From Trichodelitschia bisporula (Eukaryota > Ascomycota > Dothideomycetes > Phaeotrichales > Phaeotrichaceae): 64,000 nt of DNA. Numbering within the stretch: the first letter of the stretch is position 1; every line of letters starts with the position of its first letter. The position numbers and the translations under genes are program-made. Location of the stretch: NCBI GenBank assembly GCA_010356995.1, contig ML996701.1, positions 612,963 through 676,962 on the forward strand, in the 5' to 3' direction. A model generated the notes under the pieces. The model was given only the letters and a program-made list of their open reading frames with translations, had not been told where the DNA came from and searched no databases. Shown here in pieces: positions 35,776 through 47,457 of this stretch.

Positions 35776-37915
35776 GGTGCGTGACAAGGCGCAATGCAGA
35801 ATAAGGATAAGGAAGAAGCAACGATGAGTAGGGAGAGATGAGGTTGTCGTGATGTACGTATTGTAAGTTGAGATCCGGGGTGGGGGATAGATCGAGTGGC
35901 GCTGCTGTGGATCCCTTGGGTGTGGTCAGTGCGTGCGGCATACAAGCCTTCTGCAGGTGGACCCGGGCGGGGTCCGCAAACAATAGAGTCCCCTGCTGAT
36001 ATCGACCCCCTCAATTCGCCGACGACATTGCGGAGCAAGCTCCGGGTATCTCGTGCGAGCATGGGGTCAATGCTACCATGGAAATGTATCGCGATAAGAG
36101 CAGTCTGCTCCACATCTTTCTTAGAACCCACATATACATCCGCACCTCCGTACTCCCATCGTTAACCCGTCACGCATCACAAAAGCCATCAATGCCATGC
36201 CGGCAGCCGCCAAGATCACACATGGCGACGTCTCGCATGCGGAGAATCGCTGCCAATCAATTCCAGATAGAGACGCGCCACGAAGTCGCCATTCTCATCC
36301 TCCGCCAGGTTTCAGGGGTCCGATAGACGAGCTGATATCCACGATCCCGCCGTTGAGTCCAGACCACCAGTGATGTGCTCCGCCTGCACTTCTGAGCACG
36401 CACTAGGAAGCGTGACATCGACCATTGCGACTATGGAGCCTAAGTGGACGCCTCAGGAAGCTGGAGAGCGAGAAAGCCCGGAAACACCGAAGGACAAGCA
36501 AAAGCACATAGGAAATGTGCAGGTGCATCATCACGAACCTTGCCTCTGGCACCGGATGAGCCAACGGCAGATTGCAACAGCTCCAAGAACCACGGTCACT
36601 TTGAGCTTACGCGGGTGCCAAAGGGACTTTACCGGCATGCCAGTTCCATCAGCGACTGCGTTTTGACGATAGACTTGCTCTACTCAATTTCAGTTTCCGA
36701 CCTGCTCGGCTGCTCATCTCTCAGTGGGTCCCGGTCTTATCCGGCGTCCCTACCTCTCTATCAGCTATCACATCGCAGGTCGCTATCAGATAGCAGATAC
36801 TGTGATGCTGCGTGCGCTCAAACCCACTTCAGCTTACATCACCATCTCCGCAGGCCGCCCATCACCTCCAAAGGCGTTCGATCCGGAGCTCACGATCGCG
36901 GCCCAATACTGCCAGAACAGCGAGTGTGAGACCTTCCGTCTCGTATTCGGCTAAGGTTCTGTCCTCTCATCGACTTCCGATGCCGATGTTCTCGGCAATG
37001 GGGGGAGTCTCTGCAGTAAATATTTGGGGCCCAGATCCTTCAAGCACCCTTCCCATTCTCAAACCAGTCAATTGAGATTGCCACCGGTATCGCCTGTGAG
37101 CTGTGACAAAGGATGGAAGCGGTTACAGCTCAAGGCTTCCGCAGAGGCTTGTCGAATTTGCCTCATCCAGCGCACTCATTGCCTCTCCAACACCCCTTTC
37201 TAGGCTTCGCCTACAGCTGGGCTTCCGTGTTTGCGCTGATACCTCCGAGGAGGTGTGGAAACGGAGATTTGCCAAACACAACACTGCGCAGATACAGACA
37301 ACGGCCCGCATGGTGATGGTAGACTGTGGATGTTCGGATGAAAGATTGGGTTGACGGAAATGGAGACAGGAGAGTGCACCAGCAGAGCTCACATAACAGG
37401 GTCTCCCTTGGTGAACAAACTTCATCGATCTTTCCAGTCGAACCGAATGTCGGCAAAAGGTGCGAATGAGAGATTTGACATGTACCACGTGAACGGCTTT
37501 CAACTGGTTGAAATCAGGGAGAAGTCCCATTACTGGCTAGTCCATCGGGGATAGGATTCAGCGTTCCATGGTGAGGTAGCATAGGATGATTTCCGGGCTG
37601 AACACTTCTAAGATGGTGTCTTAGACGCTCAGGACGTTGAGACCCATGTCCGGGGCATCGCACCCGGTAATCTTGAAGTGAGTCCTGTTTGCTGAAGAAT
37701 TTCACGGCACCTCCCACGGGGACTGATGTCGCTCAAACCCAAGACGCCACTAACGCAATATTCCAGCCCAACGAATAGCCCCTGTTGAGGCAGTGGTCCA
37801 GACCAGAGAGCTAACTCGGTTCAGATAATGCCCCAAGAACGTGGCCCGCGAATCACGAGCCTTTCAAGGGACAGCGAACAGTGAGGGAAAATAGAAGGGG
37901 ATACCTACCGGGGGA
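35776..37915. other. Gene-poor region
   Basis: Short frames (for example 36370-36666 and 36724-36954) show no domain, and I could not link them by credible splices. No RNA gene was recognised. Confidence 0.35.
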
Positions 37916-38097
37916 CGGTCGGGGTATTTTGAGTCCTTGAAGGGCTCGAGGAGCGAGATGTGGAAGACTGGATGACTCCGTTCCACGGAATTAGAGCTCT
38001 TGAAGGGCACGAGGAGATGTGGAACGGATGCACTCGGTCTTCCACATCTCGCTCCTCTGGCTCTTCGGGCCCTTCAAGCGCTCAAAGTACCCGACCG
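37916..38097. repeat. Long imperfect inverted repeat (foldback) with internal third copy
   Basis: The left arm, 37916-37968, reads CGGTCGGGGTATTTTGAG..., continues through CTTGAAGGGCTCGA and ends GGAGCGAGATGTGGAAGAC. The right arm, 38037-38097, is its reverse complement apart from an extra block of about nine bases and a few mismatches. The loop contains a further direct partial copy of the arm (about 37992-38024, TTGAAGGGCACGAGGAGATG). A transcript would fold into a stem of about 50 base pairs. It resembles a small foldback element or MITE. No terminal target-site duplication was clear. Confidence 0.7.
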
Positions 38098-39956
38098 TTC
38101 CACGGCAGAGGAGCTTCCAAGAGTTATCTGGAGCGACGATACCCGGATTCTCCAGTCTTTAGGGTTGGAATTCGAAGCATCGCTGCGGGACACCTCCGAA
38201 TCTTCGCCGCCTTCACGAACCAACTAACTCCCTCGCTTCCTGCAAGCCTCTGACCGTCACAATGACGAATGTCTGGGGACGATCCAGTCTGCGGCATTGC
38301 TAGAATGCCATGAATACCTTCACATTACAGGGGGAAAGAGAATCATGCCCCGGAGTTCTCCACTGTTTCGCCCGGCAGGTGCGCTGCGCGCGTGCGCCCG
38401 TCTATGACGATGGAGATGTGGAACGCGCGGCACTCATGCTTGACTTGCCCGGTTTTGGTTCTTTGCCTGCTTCACCCTATGAGGGAGTGCCGAGTGCGGA
38501 CTGGCCAACAGCAGCTTGGTGACTCCACCGTCGGTGACGGCCAAGCCAGGCTCAACTGAGGCTCCCGGGCCGTCGGCCTTGCTTCTCAACAGGCTATCAG
38601 CCGACTTAGTGTCTTTTTCTAGCAACACCGGCGTTGGTTCTGCCGATGAAGTGGCTGTCCCGCATGGAGGCTTCGTATGTGCACATTGCCCGTTGAGTTT
38701 TACGTACTGAATGCGCAGATCGTCGACGAGGTCCGCGGAACAGAGGGCCGGGGGAGCAGATTCTCCAAATAGACGTCGTGTTCATCACGATATGTAGGTC
38801 TTCAAAAGGCCGACGTGCAGTGTCCGCAGGAGAATTTCGGCCGGGTTCATGAGCGACGAGGACCGAAGCCTCCGTGTCGAAAGCGGCAACTGCGAAGTCG
38901 TTCTGGCCCCCGAAAGCCACGATTTCGACATGTCTGTGTAACTTCTCGTGATGTGGGGAATGTGTATTCTTGTACCTCTCCCCGGTCCCCAGGTCCCCAG
39001 GCCCGAGGGGTTGGACGGCGGAAGACGGAAGAGGATGTCAGCCCCGACAGGGTCTGGCACTTGGTACAAGTGAGTTCTCACCTTGGGATTTCGTGGTTGG
39101 ACGATCCTTCACAAATCGCAACCCCTGCTGCCTCATGGCTCTTCCAATCGATCGTCATGATGTCCATGCTAAGCTTACTCCAAAAAAAGGGGCGACTCAA
39201 CAACTACAGTCGCTTAAACCCAGTGAATAAAAGGTTGTTCAATCTCCGGAATCGTGTTGCACTCTACTGTATATTTTTAAAATGATCTCGGCCAGCATGT
39301 AGACCGCGCGGAGAAGAGTCTTGATCTGCAAGTAATGCAAGGTTGATGAATACGAACGGTCTATCAAAGCCTGCCCTTGCAACCCGGCGCCAGCGGCTAA
39401 TGATCGGACTGTCAAGACAAAGGTACCACAGCTCTTCCTATGCAACGCTATGCAACGGCTAAAATAATCTGATACAGTGCTCCCTTTGAGCGTTGCGAGC
39501 ATCGTGAGGCTCAACGTCACACATTACAAAAGCCAAGCACAAATCTGGTGTAAGGTTGGCCGCCGCAACCAATCACCAGGCCGAAGCCTTGTTACTCGAG
39601 AATGTAGCGGGATAAATATGGACGCCCTAGGAAGACAACGTTATACACAACTCCGCTAACGTTCACCGACCGGCCGTGATGCATTCGTCGATCAACCTCA
39701 AAAATAACGTTTTCGTCGCGTCCAGAGGCTTCTTGTACCCCGGCTCTGAACACCATGTGCGGACTTCTCCGTGCCATGAACGCTATTTTCGCTCCTGGCA
39801 TACACGAACTGCGTGCAACTGCATTTCAAAATACGAACTCAAGGTCTCCGGACGACTCTTCCAGGTTCACGATGCATGCATTTCTAAAATGAAAGCATTG
39901 GCATCCGAAGCGGGGGAACACGAGCATCAAGACAATCTCCCAGCGTCCGGATCGGG
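38098..39956. other. Gene-poor region
   Basis: Open frames at about 38310-38710 are not supported by domain or splice evidence. The segment ends at the TATA box of the next gene. Confidence 0.35.
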
Positions 39957-39963
39957 TATAAAA
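39957..39963 (+). promoter_or_regulatory. TATA box of the small secreted protein gene
   Basis: TATAAAA lies 102 bases upstream of the ATG at 40065, preceded by GGATCGGG and followed by a CA/CT-rich leader ending CAACC before ATG. A clear TATA box fits a strongly regulated gene for a secreted product. Confidence 0.6.
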
Positions 39964-40064
39964 CCACGGCCCGAATCCGCCATGTCGACATCAGCAGCCG
40001 GCACTCAATTCAGACCACACCTCACTTCCACTCCCAACTTCCAATCCAACCCACCACCGCAACC

Positions 40065-40539
40065 ATGAAGTTCTCAGCCGCCCTCCTCCTCCCCCTCCTC
40101 GCCCTCGCCACCGCCAATCCCCTCCCCGCCCCCGAGCCAGAAGCCCTCCCCGCCGCCGACCCAGCCGCTGCACTCGACGCCCTCAACAAGCGCGACAAGT
40201 ACTGCAAGGTATTTACGGGCGATGGCAACGTTGCATGCCGCAAGGGTGCGGGCACGGGCTACAACGTTGTGAGGCGGATTGGGGCGAACGATCGCTTTGG
40301 CGTCAATTGCAAGGCCAATGGGGAGAAGGTTGGGGACACGAAGTAAGTAACCTTATTGTGATGGCTTGGGGGGGCCGGGATGTTGACGGGACAGGGTCTG
40401 GGACTGGGTGCCTGGTTGGGGGTGTTGGGTTACGGCGTATTATACGCGTGGTGTGGATGGGAATTCTTGCGAGAGTAAGTCTCTAGCGAGGACGGCCGGA
40501 AGAGGGCTAACGATCGCAGGCGGTGTCCCTTGGTGCTAG
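40065..40539 (+). CDS. Small secreted six-cysteine SH3-like protein with Kex2-type propeptide
   Basis: Exons 40065-40342, 40395-40474 and 40520-40539 encode 125 residues. Introns are 52 and 45 bases, each with a GTAAGT donor; the second has a CTAAC branch site. The signal peptide is MKFSAALLLPLLALATA. A Pro/Ala/Glu-rich propeptide ends at the Kex2 site NKR before DKYCKV. The mature domain of about 80 residues has six cysteines (KYCK, VACRK, VNCKA, GWGCW, NSCES, PWC), suggesting three disulphides. The pattern GDGNVACRKGAGTGYNVVRR is the bacterial-type SH3 (SH3b) signature seen in many small secreted ascomycete proteins. The cysteines and size make it a candidate effector or wall-binding protein, but function is inferred only from architecture. 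The 20-base last exon supplies the final cysteine. Confidence 0.85.
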
Positions 40540-40981
40540 AGGGTCATTGTAAAGGATGGAGGAAGCAACAGACGGAATGGGATTGTTTAGTTTGCTCATA
40601 TATCGCTTCTCTTCGCTCGCTTGATTTTTTTGAGTGGAAAGGCCTTTCTGCACCAAGTTCAGGTTTACTTTGAATACAATCGATGCATGCATTGAAGGAT
40701 CGTGTTCAGTGAAATCCACCCGCCTAATCGACCCCGGGTTCCCCACATCTGTCCAGGGAGATACTACTTGCTCCTACTCGCGCCTAGGACGGTCAAAAAG
40801 CTGCAGTGATTTGCTGGCCGGCTCCTGGTCGGATACTTGCCCGATTCGGTCATGACCCGCTCGAGTGCTTTGGTGATCCGTGCTCTACTCGACCGCAGCC
40901 TCATCATCGCCTGGCTTCAACGCCTAGAACTAGCGTACCGGTACTTCGTCCTGACACCCAGAAACTTCTCATTTAAATAGC
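40540..40981. other. Intergenic
   Basis: No gene or repeat was recognised between the secreted protein gene and the dispersed repeat. Confidence 0.4.
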
Positions 40982-41096
40982 TGATTGAAGCCTGTGACAC
41001 GGGAAGTGTGCCCAACTACAACTCCGTCCGTTCAGCCTTGCGGGACGGCCCGTCCCGGCGGCGCAAGTTGGCGCGGCCGCGAATCCAGTCATAAGT
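40982..41096 (+). repeat. Dispersed repeat, inverted partner of 12061-12160
   Basis: GATTGAAGCCT, CGGGAAGTGTG, CAACTCCGTCC and the near-palindrome CGGGACGGCCCGTCCCG followed by GCGGCGC match the reverse complement of 12061-12160 over about 100 bases. It encodes nothing recognisable. Confidence 0.6.
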
Positions 41097-41599
41097 CTCG
41101 ATACTGTTGTGAATTCGTAGCAATTGCGCTGACCGGAAAGAAGGGTGGTGGTCGAAGTGGTCAGGTCCGAGGAAGATGTCGCTAGACGGGGGAGCGCTGG
41201 CCTGATATTTGGATGCACACTCGTCGTGGCGGGTGCAAGCTTAATCGGACATTTCGGGATACGGTCGGGGAGGGGAAGATGAAGAGCGACGTTCAACAGG
41301 GCTTTTAGTCACCTTAGAAGGGACGATGTGAGAGGGGAACTGAAGAGTGCATATCTTAAGTTCTTAGGTAGTCCTTCAACACAGCCATGCCCGCCATACA
41401 GCCCCCGACTATACGCCGAACCTGGCCGGAGAGCTCGTTTTTAAGAGCTTTTCCTTTCTAAGGTACCCTTTAAGGCCGAGTGTTGAAACCACAGCCACGG
41501 GTGTCACATCCGGGGAGCCGAGCACAGCCTCGGACAAAGAAGGCGTGAAAGAAAAAGAAGCTCCATTCCGGCCCTAAGGCCCTTCCTCAAAAAGATCCA
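41097..41599. other. Intergenic, possible edge of degraded retroelement
   Basis: No gene was seen. A TGTCACATCCGGGGAGCCG string at about 41500 resembles the start of a fungal LTR, but I found no partner copy in the window. Confidence 0.3.
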
Positions 41600-42700
41600 G
41601 GACCCTACGGGCCCTCGCTACCAATTTCCCCCCCCGGACGAAACAGGTTGGCCCTTTGACCCGGCTCGGTGGCCAGATATTCCTTCACAATGCCCGCCGC
41701 CCCGGTTTGAATCACCTGCACTTTGGCAGAGCCCTCCCAGCGGTACAGGAGCTTGGTGTGCGCTGCCACATCGATGACCAAGAGAAGGTCCGGAATGGTA
41801 TCCACGATGAGGGACGCCGCCCCAAGCTCTACCCCGTACACCCGCTCAAACCCCGCCTGGTGTCGTGAAGACCCCCAGCGCGCAATGTCTTGCTGGACTA
41901 TGTACAAGTCCATGGCCAATCGCATCCATGGGCGACTTGGTTGCGCCTCATGACGAGACTGGGGCCCCGGACATCCGAGGCGCTGCCCGGGGCGCTCCAC
42001 TCCTCCAATAGGGATTTTATCATCAAGGTGTGTTTTTCTTCAACCCGGCCGAGGCGACGAGAGAGGTCTTCGTCGCTGTCACGCAGCTCGACTACCTCCT
42101 TTCGGAGTGCATCGATTGTCCCGACCGACTCCTTGTGCATGGTTTCGAACCTCGCTTGGCCGGCTAGGGCCTCTGTGATGCTTGCTTGGATTTGCTCCAT
42201 GAAGTGGCTTCCGGCGGGGTTCGTTGACGAGGTCTTCCTCCGAGGCCTGTCGCGCCGCTCCGCGTAGGCCCTCAAGTGGAGGATTTCGATCCGGCGCTGA
42301 AATCTTTGAGACAATGATCCCCGTCCAGTCCTAAACAGTGATGAGCTTGATCTCTCGTAATTTCTCGCACATGGCAGTGTAGGGCACCATCCAGACCTGT
42401 AGCGCGGCACAGTCTGGTAACGACGGTCTTCTCTTGCGATCTGCCCGCCGCAGTTGTCTCGCATTCCACTTCGACATGATAGGAGGCTGGGCGGGCTCAG
42501 AGCATGCCATTTCGCTTGACCGCGTACTTTTCGAGCACCGCAAAGGCCTATGTTGGGACCTCTCGCCCGTCGCCGTGTAAACGGCGAACTTGCTTCCGCC
42601 CTTGCGGTTGAGGATTGCCCGCACCAACCCCCTCTGGTTGATGACGTCGATAACAGCTTTGCTGGCGTCGGCGGTCTTGAACTGCACGTCCATGGCCTGA
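41600..42700 (-). other. Coding-like minus-strand region of unknown origin
   Basis: Three overlapping minus-strand frames (about 42693-42331, 42464-41898 and 42000-41605) look more protein-like than chance. One has a heptad-rich segment (MHKESVGTIDALRKEVVELR) and another contains DLYIVQQDIARWGSS. I recognise no family. Position next to a Copia fragment suggests remnants of a mobile element, but an old host gene is equally possible. Confidence 0.3.
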
Positions 42701-42849
42701 ACTCAGAGCTAAGGGGGGCGTCGTCGGAGTCGTCGCTCTGCGCCGCCTACGGCTGGGCCTTGTGGGCAGCCAGCGCGGCCTTGCGCCCCGGTGTGGCAGA
42801 GAGTCCGGCGGGGGTTGCGGCGCCGCTGCTGCGGCGTATTCTTTCCGCC

Positions 42850-43190
42850 GCTATGCTTGCCCCCCATGCGCCTAGCTCCTTGTGCTTGACCAGATGATCA
42901 TTTTCGTCGAATTTGTATGCGAATACCCATTTGACAGGCAGTGGATCGAACGGCTGATTGAGCATGGCTACGAAAGCTTGTGCTTCGCTCTATGGAAGTG
43001 GCTTCCATGTCTGGGTGGCAACGAGAGCTGAGATCTTCTTATCTGAAGCCGCGGTGAAGTGCGCAACCTTCGGATGTATAAGCATCTTCCTCTAGGTCTT
43101 CGGCGGAGGTGGAAGCCCTGAGCGATGACGCGGTGCCGATTTGCCAAGTGATACTTGTGCAAGGCCGAGGAACGAGGGGGTACCGGTCCA
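42850..43190 (-). mobile_element. Fossil Ty1/Copia retrotransposon fragment (reverse transcriptase)
   Basis: On the minus strand the motif PLPVKWVFAYKFDENDHLVK (about 42943-42870) is the highly characteristic start of the Copia reverse transcriptase. Upstream sequence to about 43190 also resembles Copia pol. The element is clearly broken and incomplete: only a small part of pol is recognisable and no flanking LTR pair was found in the window. It looks old. Confidence 0.65.
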
Positions 43191-43198
43191 TATAGCTG

Positions 43199-44600
43199 TT
43201 GGCCAACCTACCCACCCCCTTTGGTACGTATTACCACCCCCTATCTTTAGCGGTATTAGCACGCACAACGAGACCGGATGATGTACGTACCGAATATATA
43301 CTAAGGCACAATTGGTCAGGTTCCCGACGGTTCAGCATGTTCGGCATGCGACCAGCGGCTTTCTCGAGCAGGCGTTCAATTGCTTTGGTTGACAAGAAGG
43401 ACTTTCCACATCCGGGGCTTCCTGATAGCAATAGCACAGGTTTAGAGCCACGCTCCCACTCAGCAAAGGCTGGCTCCTCGAAGATCCAGGTAACTGTTCT
43501 AGGTAAAGGCTTCCGTCTCATTTCCCCATAGTCCGTAACAGACTGGGGATTCAGAGGATTGTGAATGGTCGACAAGTCGCCAGGTCTTGGTGGGGTCGTT
43601 ATCGTTGCGCCGGTTCATCAAAAGGACAAAGCTTTTGTTGGTATCAAATGTTGCTCGCTCGCTGCCGGGGGCCTGGCCGGTTCTTAGTCCCCACAAAATT
43701 GTCAAAGGCCTTGCTAATCGCCAATGCCTGCACGAAACCGGTGAAAAAGACCGTAATGATGGTCTCGTCGACGTGATCTTTGGCCTTTGATGAGGAAAAA
43801 GTTGGCATAGGGGATAAAACACGCCCCCAAAGCCGCTCCGTCGAGATTGGGAGCCTCCCAGGCCTCGTCCTAGTACTCGCCATCGAACCGGTAATCGGGG
43901 CGAGCGTGTCGGTCCACGACTCCGTGGTAATTGTCAGTAGGTTCACAAGAAAGTTGAAAACCTCATGGGGGTCACCGCTGAGAATGGATTCCATCGGAAC
44001 GCTCTCGGTCACAAAAGATCCACATCCGCCGCCGGCGTCTGTCCCCCAGACCGTACCCACTCCAGGTAGTCGTGGGAAAAGACTGCCGCCATGACGACAA
44101 GCCGAGTGTGCATTGGGCACAGTACGTATACCGTCCGCTCGAAAGGCTTCAGATTCCCAATGTCCCCGCCATATAAATGTTGAGCGCGATGTCGGAGGGG
44201 TCGGCCTCATTCTGCAGGCGAAAGGTATATAATCGAGGTATACATCCTCGCCAGCGCCCGGGTTGCGCGCACGAGTAGTGAAGTGAAAAAATGGTCGTTG
44301 AATGATGCGGATTGCAAATGAAGATGAAGGATGGGGAATTGAAGATATTGTGGGATCGAAGATGAAGGTGATGAAGCTGAGTAATGAAGGATGCTGTGTT
44401 GGGTGGTTGCGTGAGAATTTGGCATATTGATCGATGATGAAGGTGAAGATGGTCGAGGACGTAATCTGCGTGGCTGCGTGGCCGCGATTATGTAGTGTTG
44501 ATCGATGGTGAGGAGTTGTAGTGGAAAAGGTTGCACTGCACCACCCAGCCAGATACTTAAGCCCGATAAGCGAGGTCTCGTGCGCGTCGATCACGTCCCC
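43199..44600 (-). pseudogene. Broken NACHT/STAND-type NTPase gene
   Basis: The minus-strand frame 43575-43231 contains a Walker A motif, PVLLLSGSPGCGKSFLSTKA, preceded by RTVTWIFEEPAFAEWERGSK. This is the usual spacing before the P-loop in fungal NACHT-domain, NLR-like proteins involved in heterokaryon incompatibility and similar self/non-self responses. The frame stops about 60 residues after the P-loop, so Walker B and the C-terminal repeat domain are missing. A long minus-strand frame upstream (44594-43644) may be its N-terminal part, but it is not in one frame with the P-loop and I recognise no domain in it. I see no intron that would rescue the truncation. An unresolved spliced gene is the alternative. 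Confidence 0.5.
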
Positions 44601-45352
44601 AATTCATTGACTCACGGCTTCTGGAGGAAGGTGCGATGGCACCATCGGTGGTGTTGGGCAGGTGCGACTGGCAGCGTCGGTGGTGTTCGTTCGCACCTTC
44701 CCTCGAGGCGGTGAGCGCACGGACCACTTCCCCATCCGTGAATGGTGTTGTTTTGAGAGAATCACGGAGGAATATGCGGCCGGGGGCGGCGGTCATGATT
44801 CCGTTTGTACTGCTGGTGGCATCGGTGATGGTGGGCCAGGGTTGGTGATAGCAGTGGTCTGGCGGTGCTCCGGGACAGCTACTTTCGTCGATCGAGTTCA
44901 ATATCGTGGGATTGAAAGATCCGAACGTCCAGGATAGATGAGTTCACACAGGCTGAACGAAAGAGAAGGGGAAGACCAGCACGTTCGCAGGGCTTGATGA
45001 CCTATATGTACCGTATCAGCTCTCGGATCAAAACTTCAGGACTTCCCAGTCTTCTCTCCACCCTCATAATCAGCTCACATCACACAACCCTCAAGCATCG
45101 TAGACCACCTTCATCGCTTCTTCTGCATTTCACAGCTCACAGCGCCGCAGCTCCCGCAAGCCTAACCGATAACATCCCTAACGCTCAATCCACACCCCAC
45201 AAACACACAACCTAACACCGACTAGCACCACCGAATCCCCCATCATCAACCTCACACACCACCCATCATAACCGATCCGCGTACAATCCGACCCCCAACC
45301 CGTCCCCTTTTTCCGAACTCCATGCCCAAGTACGCGTACAAATAACCTCAAC
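44601..45352. other. Intergenic, 3' of SCD6
   Basis: No supported gene. The final 350 bases are rich in A and C on the plus strand, consistent with a T/G-rich 3' UTR of the minus-strand SCD6 gene. Confidence 0.4.
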
Positions 45353-47457
45353 CTACAGCCCTTGCGCCTGACCATTCAAACCGCCCCGGGGACGATACCC
45401 GCCACCAGTACCCGATGCACCGACATTCCCACCCCTCGCGCCCTGTTGCCCATACCCACCGTACTGCCCACCACGGCCCCTATACCCACCGCGGCCACGT
45501 CCGCGGCCACGATAACCCCCCCGATAATTATCAACACTCCCCTGCCCAAAAGTCTCCATATTCTTCTTCCGCTCCTCAGAACGAAACTCCGCACCGCCCC
45601 GGCCCCGATGCACCGCATGATGATCCTCCCGATCCCGTAGCTCGCTCGACAAATTGTCAAAGAAGCTGCTCTTCTTGTTGTACGCCGGGGCGGCCGGTGG
45701 GATGACCACCTCATCGTCCACGTCCGCGGACTCGGCTTGCCCCGCGAAGCCGCTACCATTAGGTGACGCCACACCGGCCGGCGGCGTGCCACCTGCACCG
45801 TTCGCCTCTCGGTTCAAGCTCGCTTTGCTGAACTTCGCATTCATGGACTCGAAGTCGAAGTCCGTGGCCGGGAGCTCCGGCTTCGCGGGCGGAGGCTGAT
45901 CGCGGCCGCCCCGACGGGGTCCACGGCCCCGAGCACCGCCTGCGAATCCGCCCGTGCCTGGCTGCCGTGGGTGGCGGATACTCTCGTCGGTGCGCATCTC
46001 GTTGATCTTGCGCGTTAGATGCTCGAAGGCGTCACCGCCACCGCCGATAGGGGTCTGCGCGGGTTGGGCCTGTTGCTGTTGCTGCTGGGCGCGCAGTTTT
46101 GCCATTGCGTTATCAACAGCAGCGATGGCAGCCTGCTGAGAGGACGAGGCATCCGCAAGAGACGAGGAGGCGGCGGCCACAGCCTCGTTCTGTGCGGCTA
46201 CGGCCTTGGCCTGAGAAGCTTGGGTAGCGGGCGCCGGCTGCTGCGGGACTGGGGCTGGAACCGACTTCCGGAAATTGGGGCTGGGAAGTGGAATAGCAGG
46301 CATTACGCGACCCTTGGGAGCGGTCGGTGCCAGCTTCGCCTGGACAGTGGCGGGAGGTGCCAGCGCAGCAGCAACGTCAGGCTTGGACTCGACAGGAGGT
46401 GTGGGTGCCTTCTTCGCGGCACTGGGACCCGCAATAGCAGCGGCGAGCGCGGCAGCAGGTTGAGTTTGAGGCAGGTGCACCTTTGGAGCTGGAGGAGCTG
46501 GCTCTGGCGCCTTAGGAAACTGCTTCTCGGGCTTCTTTTGCTCCTTCACGGGTGCAGGCTGAGGTGGCTGCTGCTGCTGCTTCACGGCATTCTGCTGCTG
46601 ACTGGGAGGGGCAATGGGCACGGGAGGCTGAGGGGGAAAGGCGTTAGGTGGCCCTTGAAAGCCTTGACCCTGAGGGTACCAGTTCTGCGGGCCAGGACCA
46701 CCGTACGGCATGCCTGGATAGCCAGGGAACTGCGGACCGCCCGGGAACCCACCGCGCCCGAATCCAGGATTCGGCATGGGAGGGTACGGAGGATGGAACT
46801 GGTTGTATGGCGGAGGAGGCGCAAACGCCTGTGGCTGGGGCGTGGTATGCGTGGGTGGCTGCGGAGCGCTCTGCTGCGGCGGACGTGTAGACTTGATAGC
46901 ATTAGCACTGCGTTGCAAAGAGTCGACGAGTAATGAGGGAGATTGAAGAGTCAGAAGGAAGGCAACGGAAAATATCCACACGGTTTTGCGCTCTCGGATA
47001 TGACAATGGGTTTACATCCGAAAATTTTTCATCATCCAAGGGAGGGAAGGAAAAGCGGGTTGAACTTACACCTAGGATAGCCGGGTCGTCTGGCATCTGT
47101 GTGGGCGCAGGTGAGTTCTCCTTGGGAGGCTCTTCGATACGCAGGTCCTTAACATCGCTGCCGCGAAAGACGATGTACTCGTATAACCGGGCAGATGGCT
47201 GCACGGCCTTGTCGCCAGTCTGCCGGTTCTCAGTGCCGTGCGATGTGACATTTTCGAGAGCGACGGTCGCGTTCTCCGAGTTGATCTCGTGAAGAGTTCC
47301 GACGTAGCTAACGAACCCATCAGTAACTTGTAGCTGAAACAGCAGCATCTGACGCACCGGATGTCACTCTTGGAGATGAGTGATATGCGAGAGCTATTGA
47401 GGTCAGCAGATTGCAGCTGTGTAGCGGAATGACAACATACCCAATGAACTCCGACAT
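45353..47457 (-). CDS. SCD6: LSm14/Scd6 family mRNA decapping and translation repressor
   Basis: Minus-strand exons 47457-47441, 47393-47358, 47307-47070 and 46891-45353 give 609 residues. Residues 1-80 form the LSm domain (MSEFIGSRISLISKSDIRYV, GTLHEINSENATVALENV), with the typical EYIVFRGSDVKDLRI. A long Pro/Gln/Ala-rich linker follows. The DFDF box is at about 441 (DFDFESMNAKFSKASL). The FFD motif is at about 501-515 (YNKKSSFFDNLSSEL), the TFG motif at about 534-547 (EERKKNMETFGQGS), and an RGG/RGR-rich tail ends the protein. Scd6 acts in P-bodies and stress granules, binds eIF4G through RGG and recruits Dhh1/Edc3 partners through FFD-TFG. Introns are 47, 50 and 178 bases. The third acceptor (ATCAAG after a TGCTAATG branch site) was chosen because it alone keeps frame. 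Confidence 0.93.

Noticed and set aside
45362-46933. Plus-strand frames rich in Gly, Leu and Arg
   Set aside because: They mirror the repetitive Pro/Gln/Ala and RGG coding of SCD6 on the minus strand.
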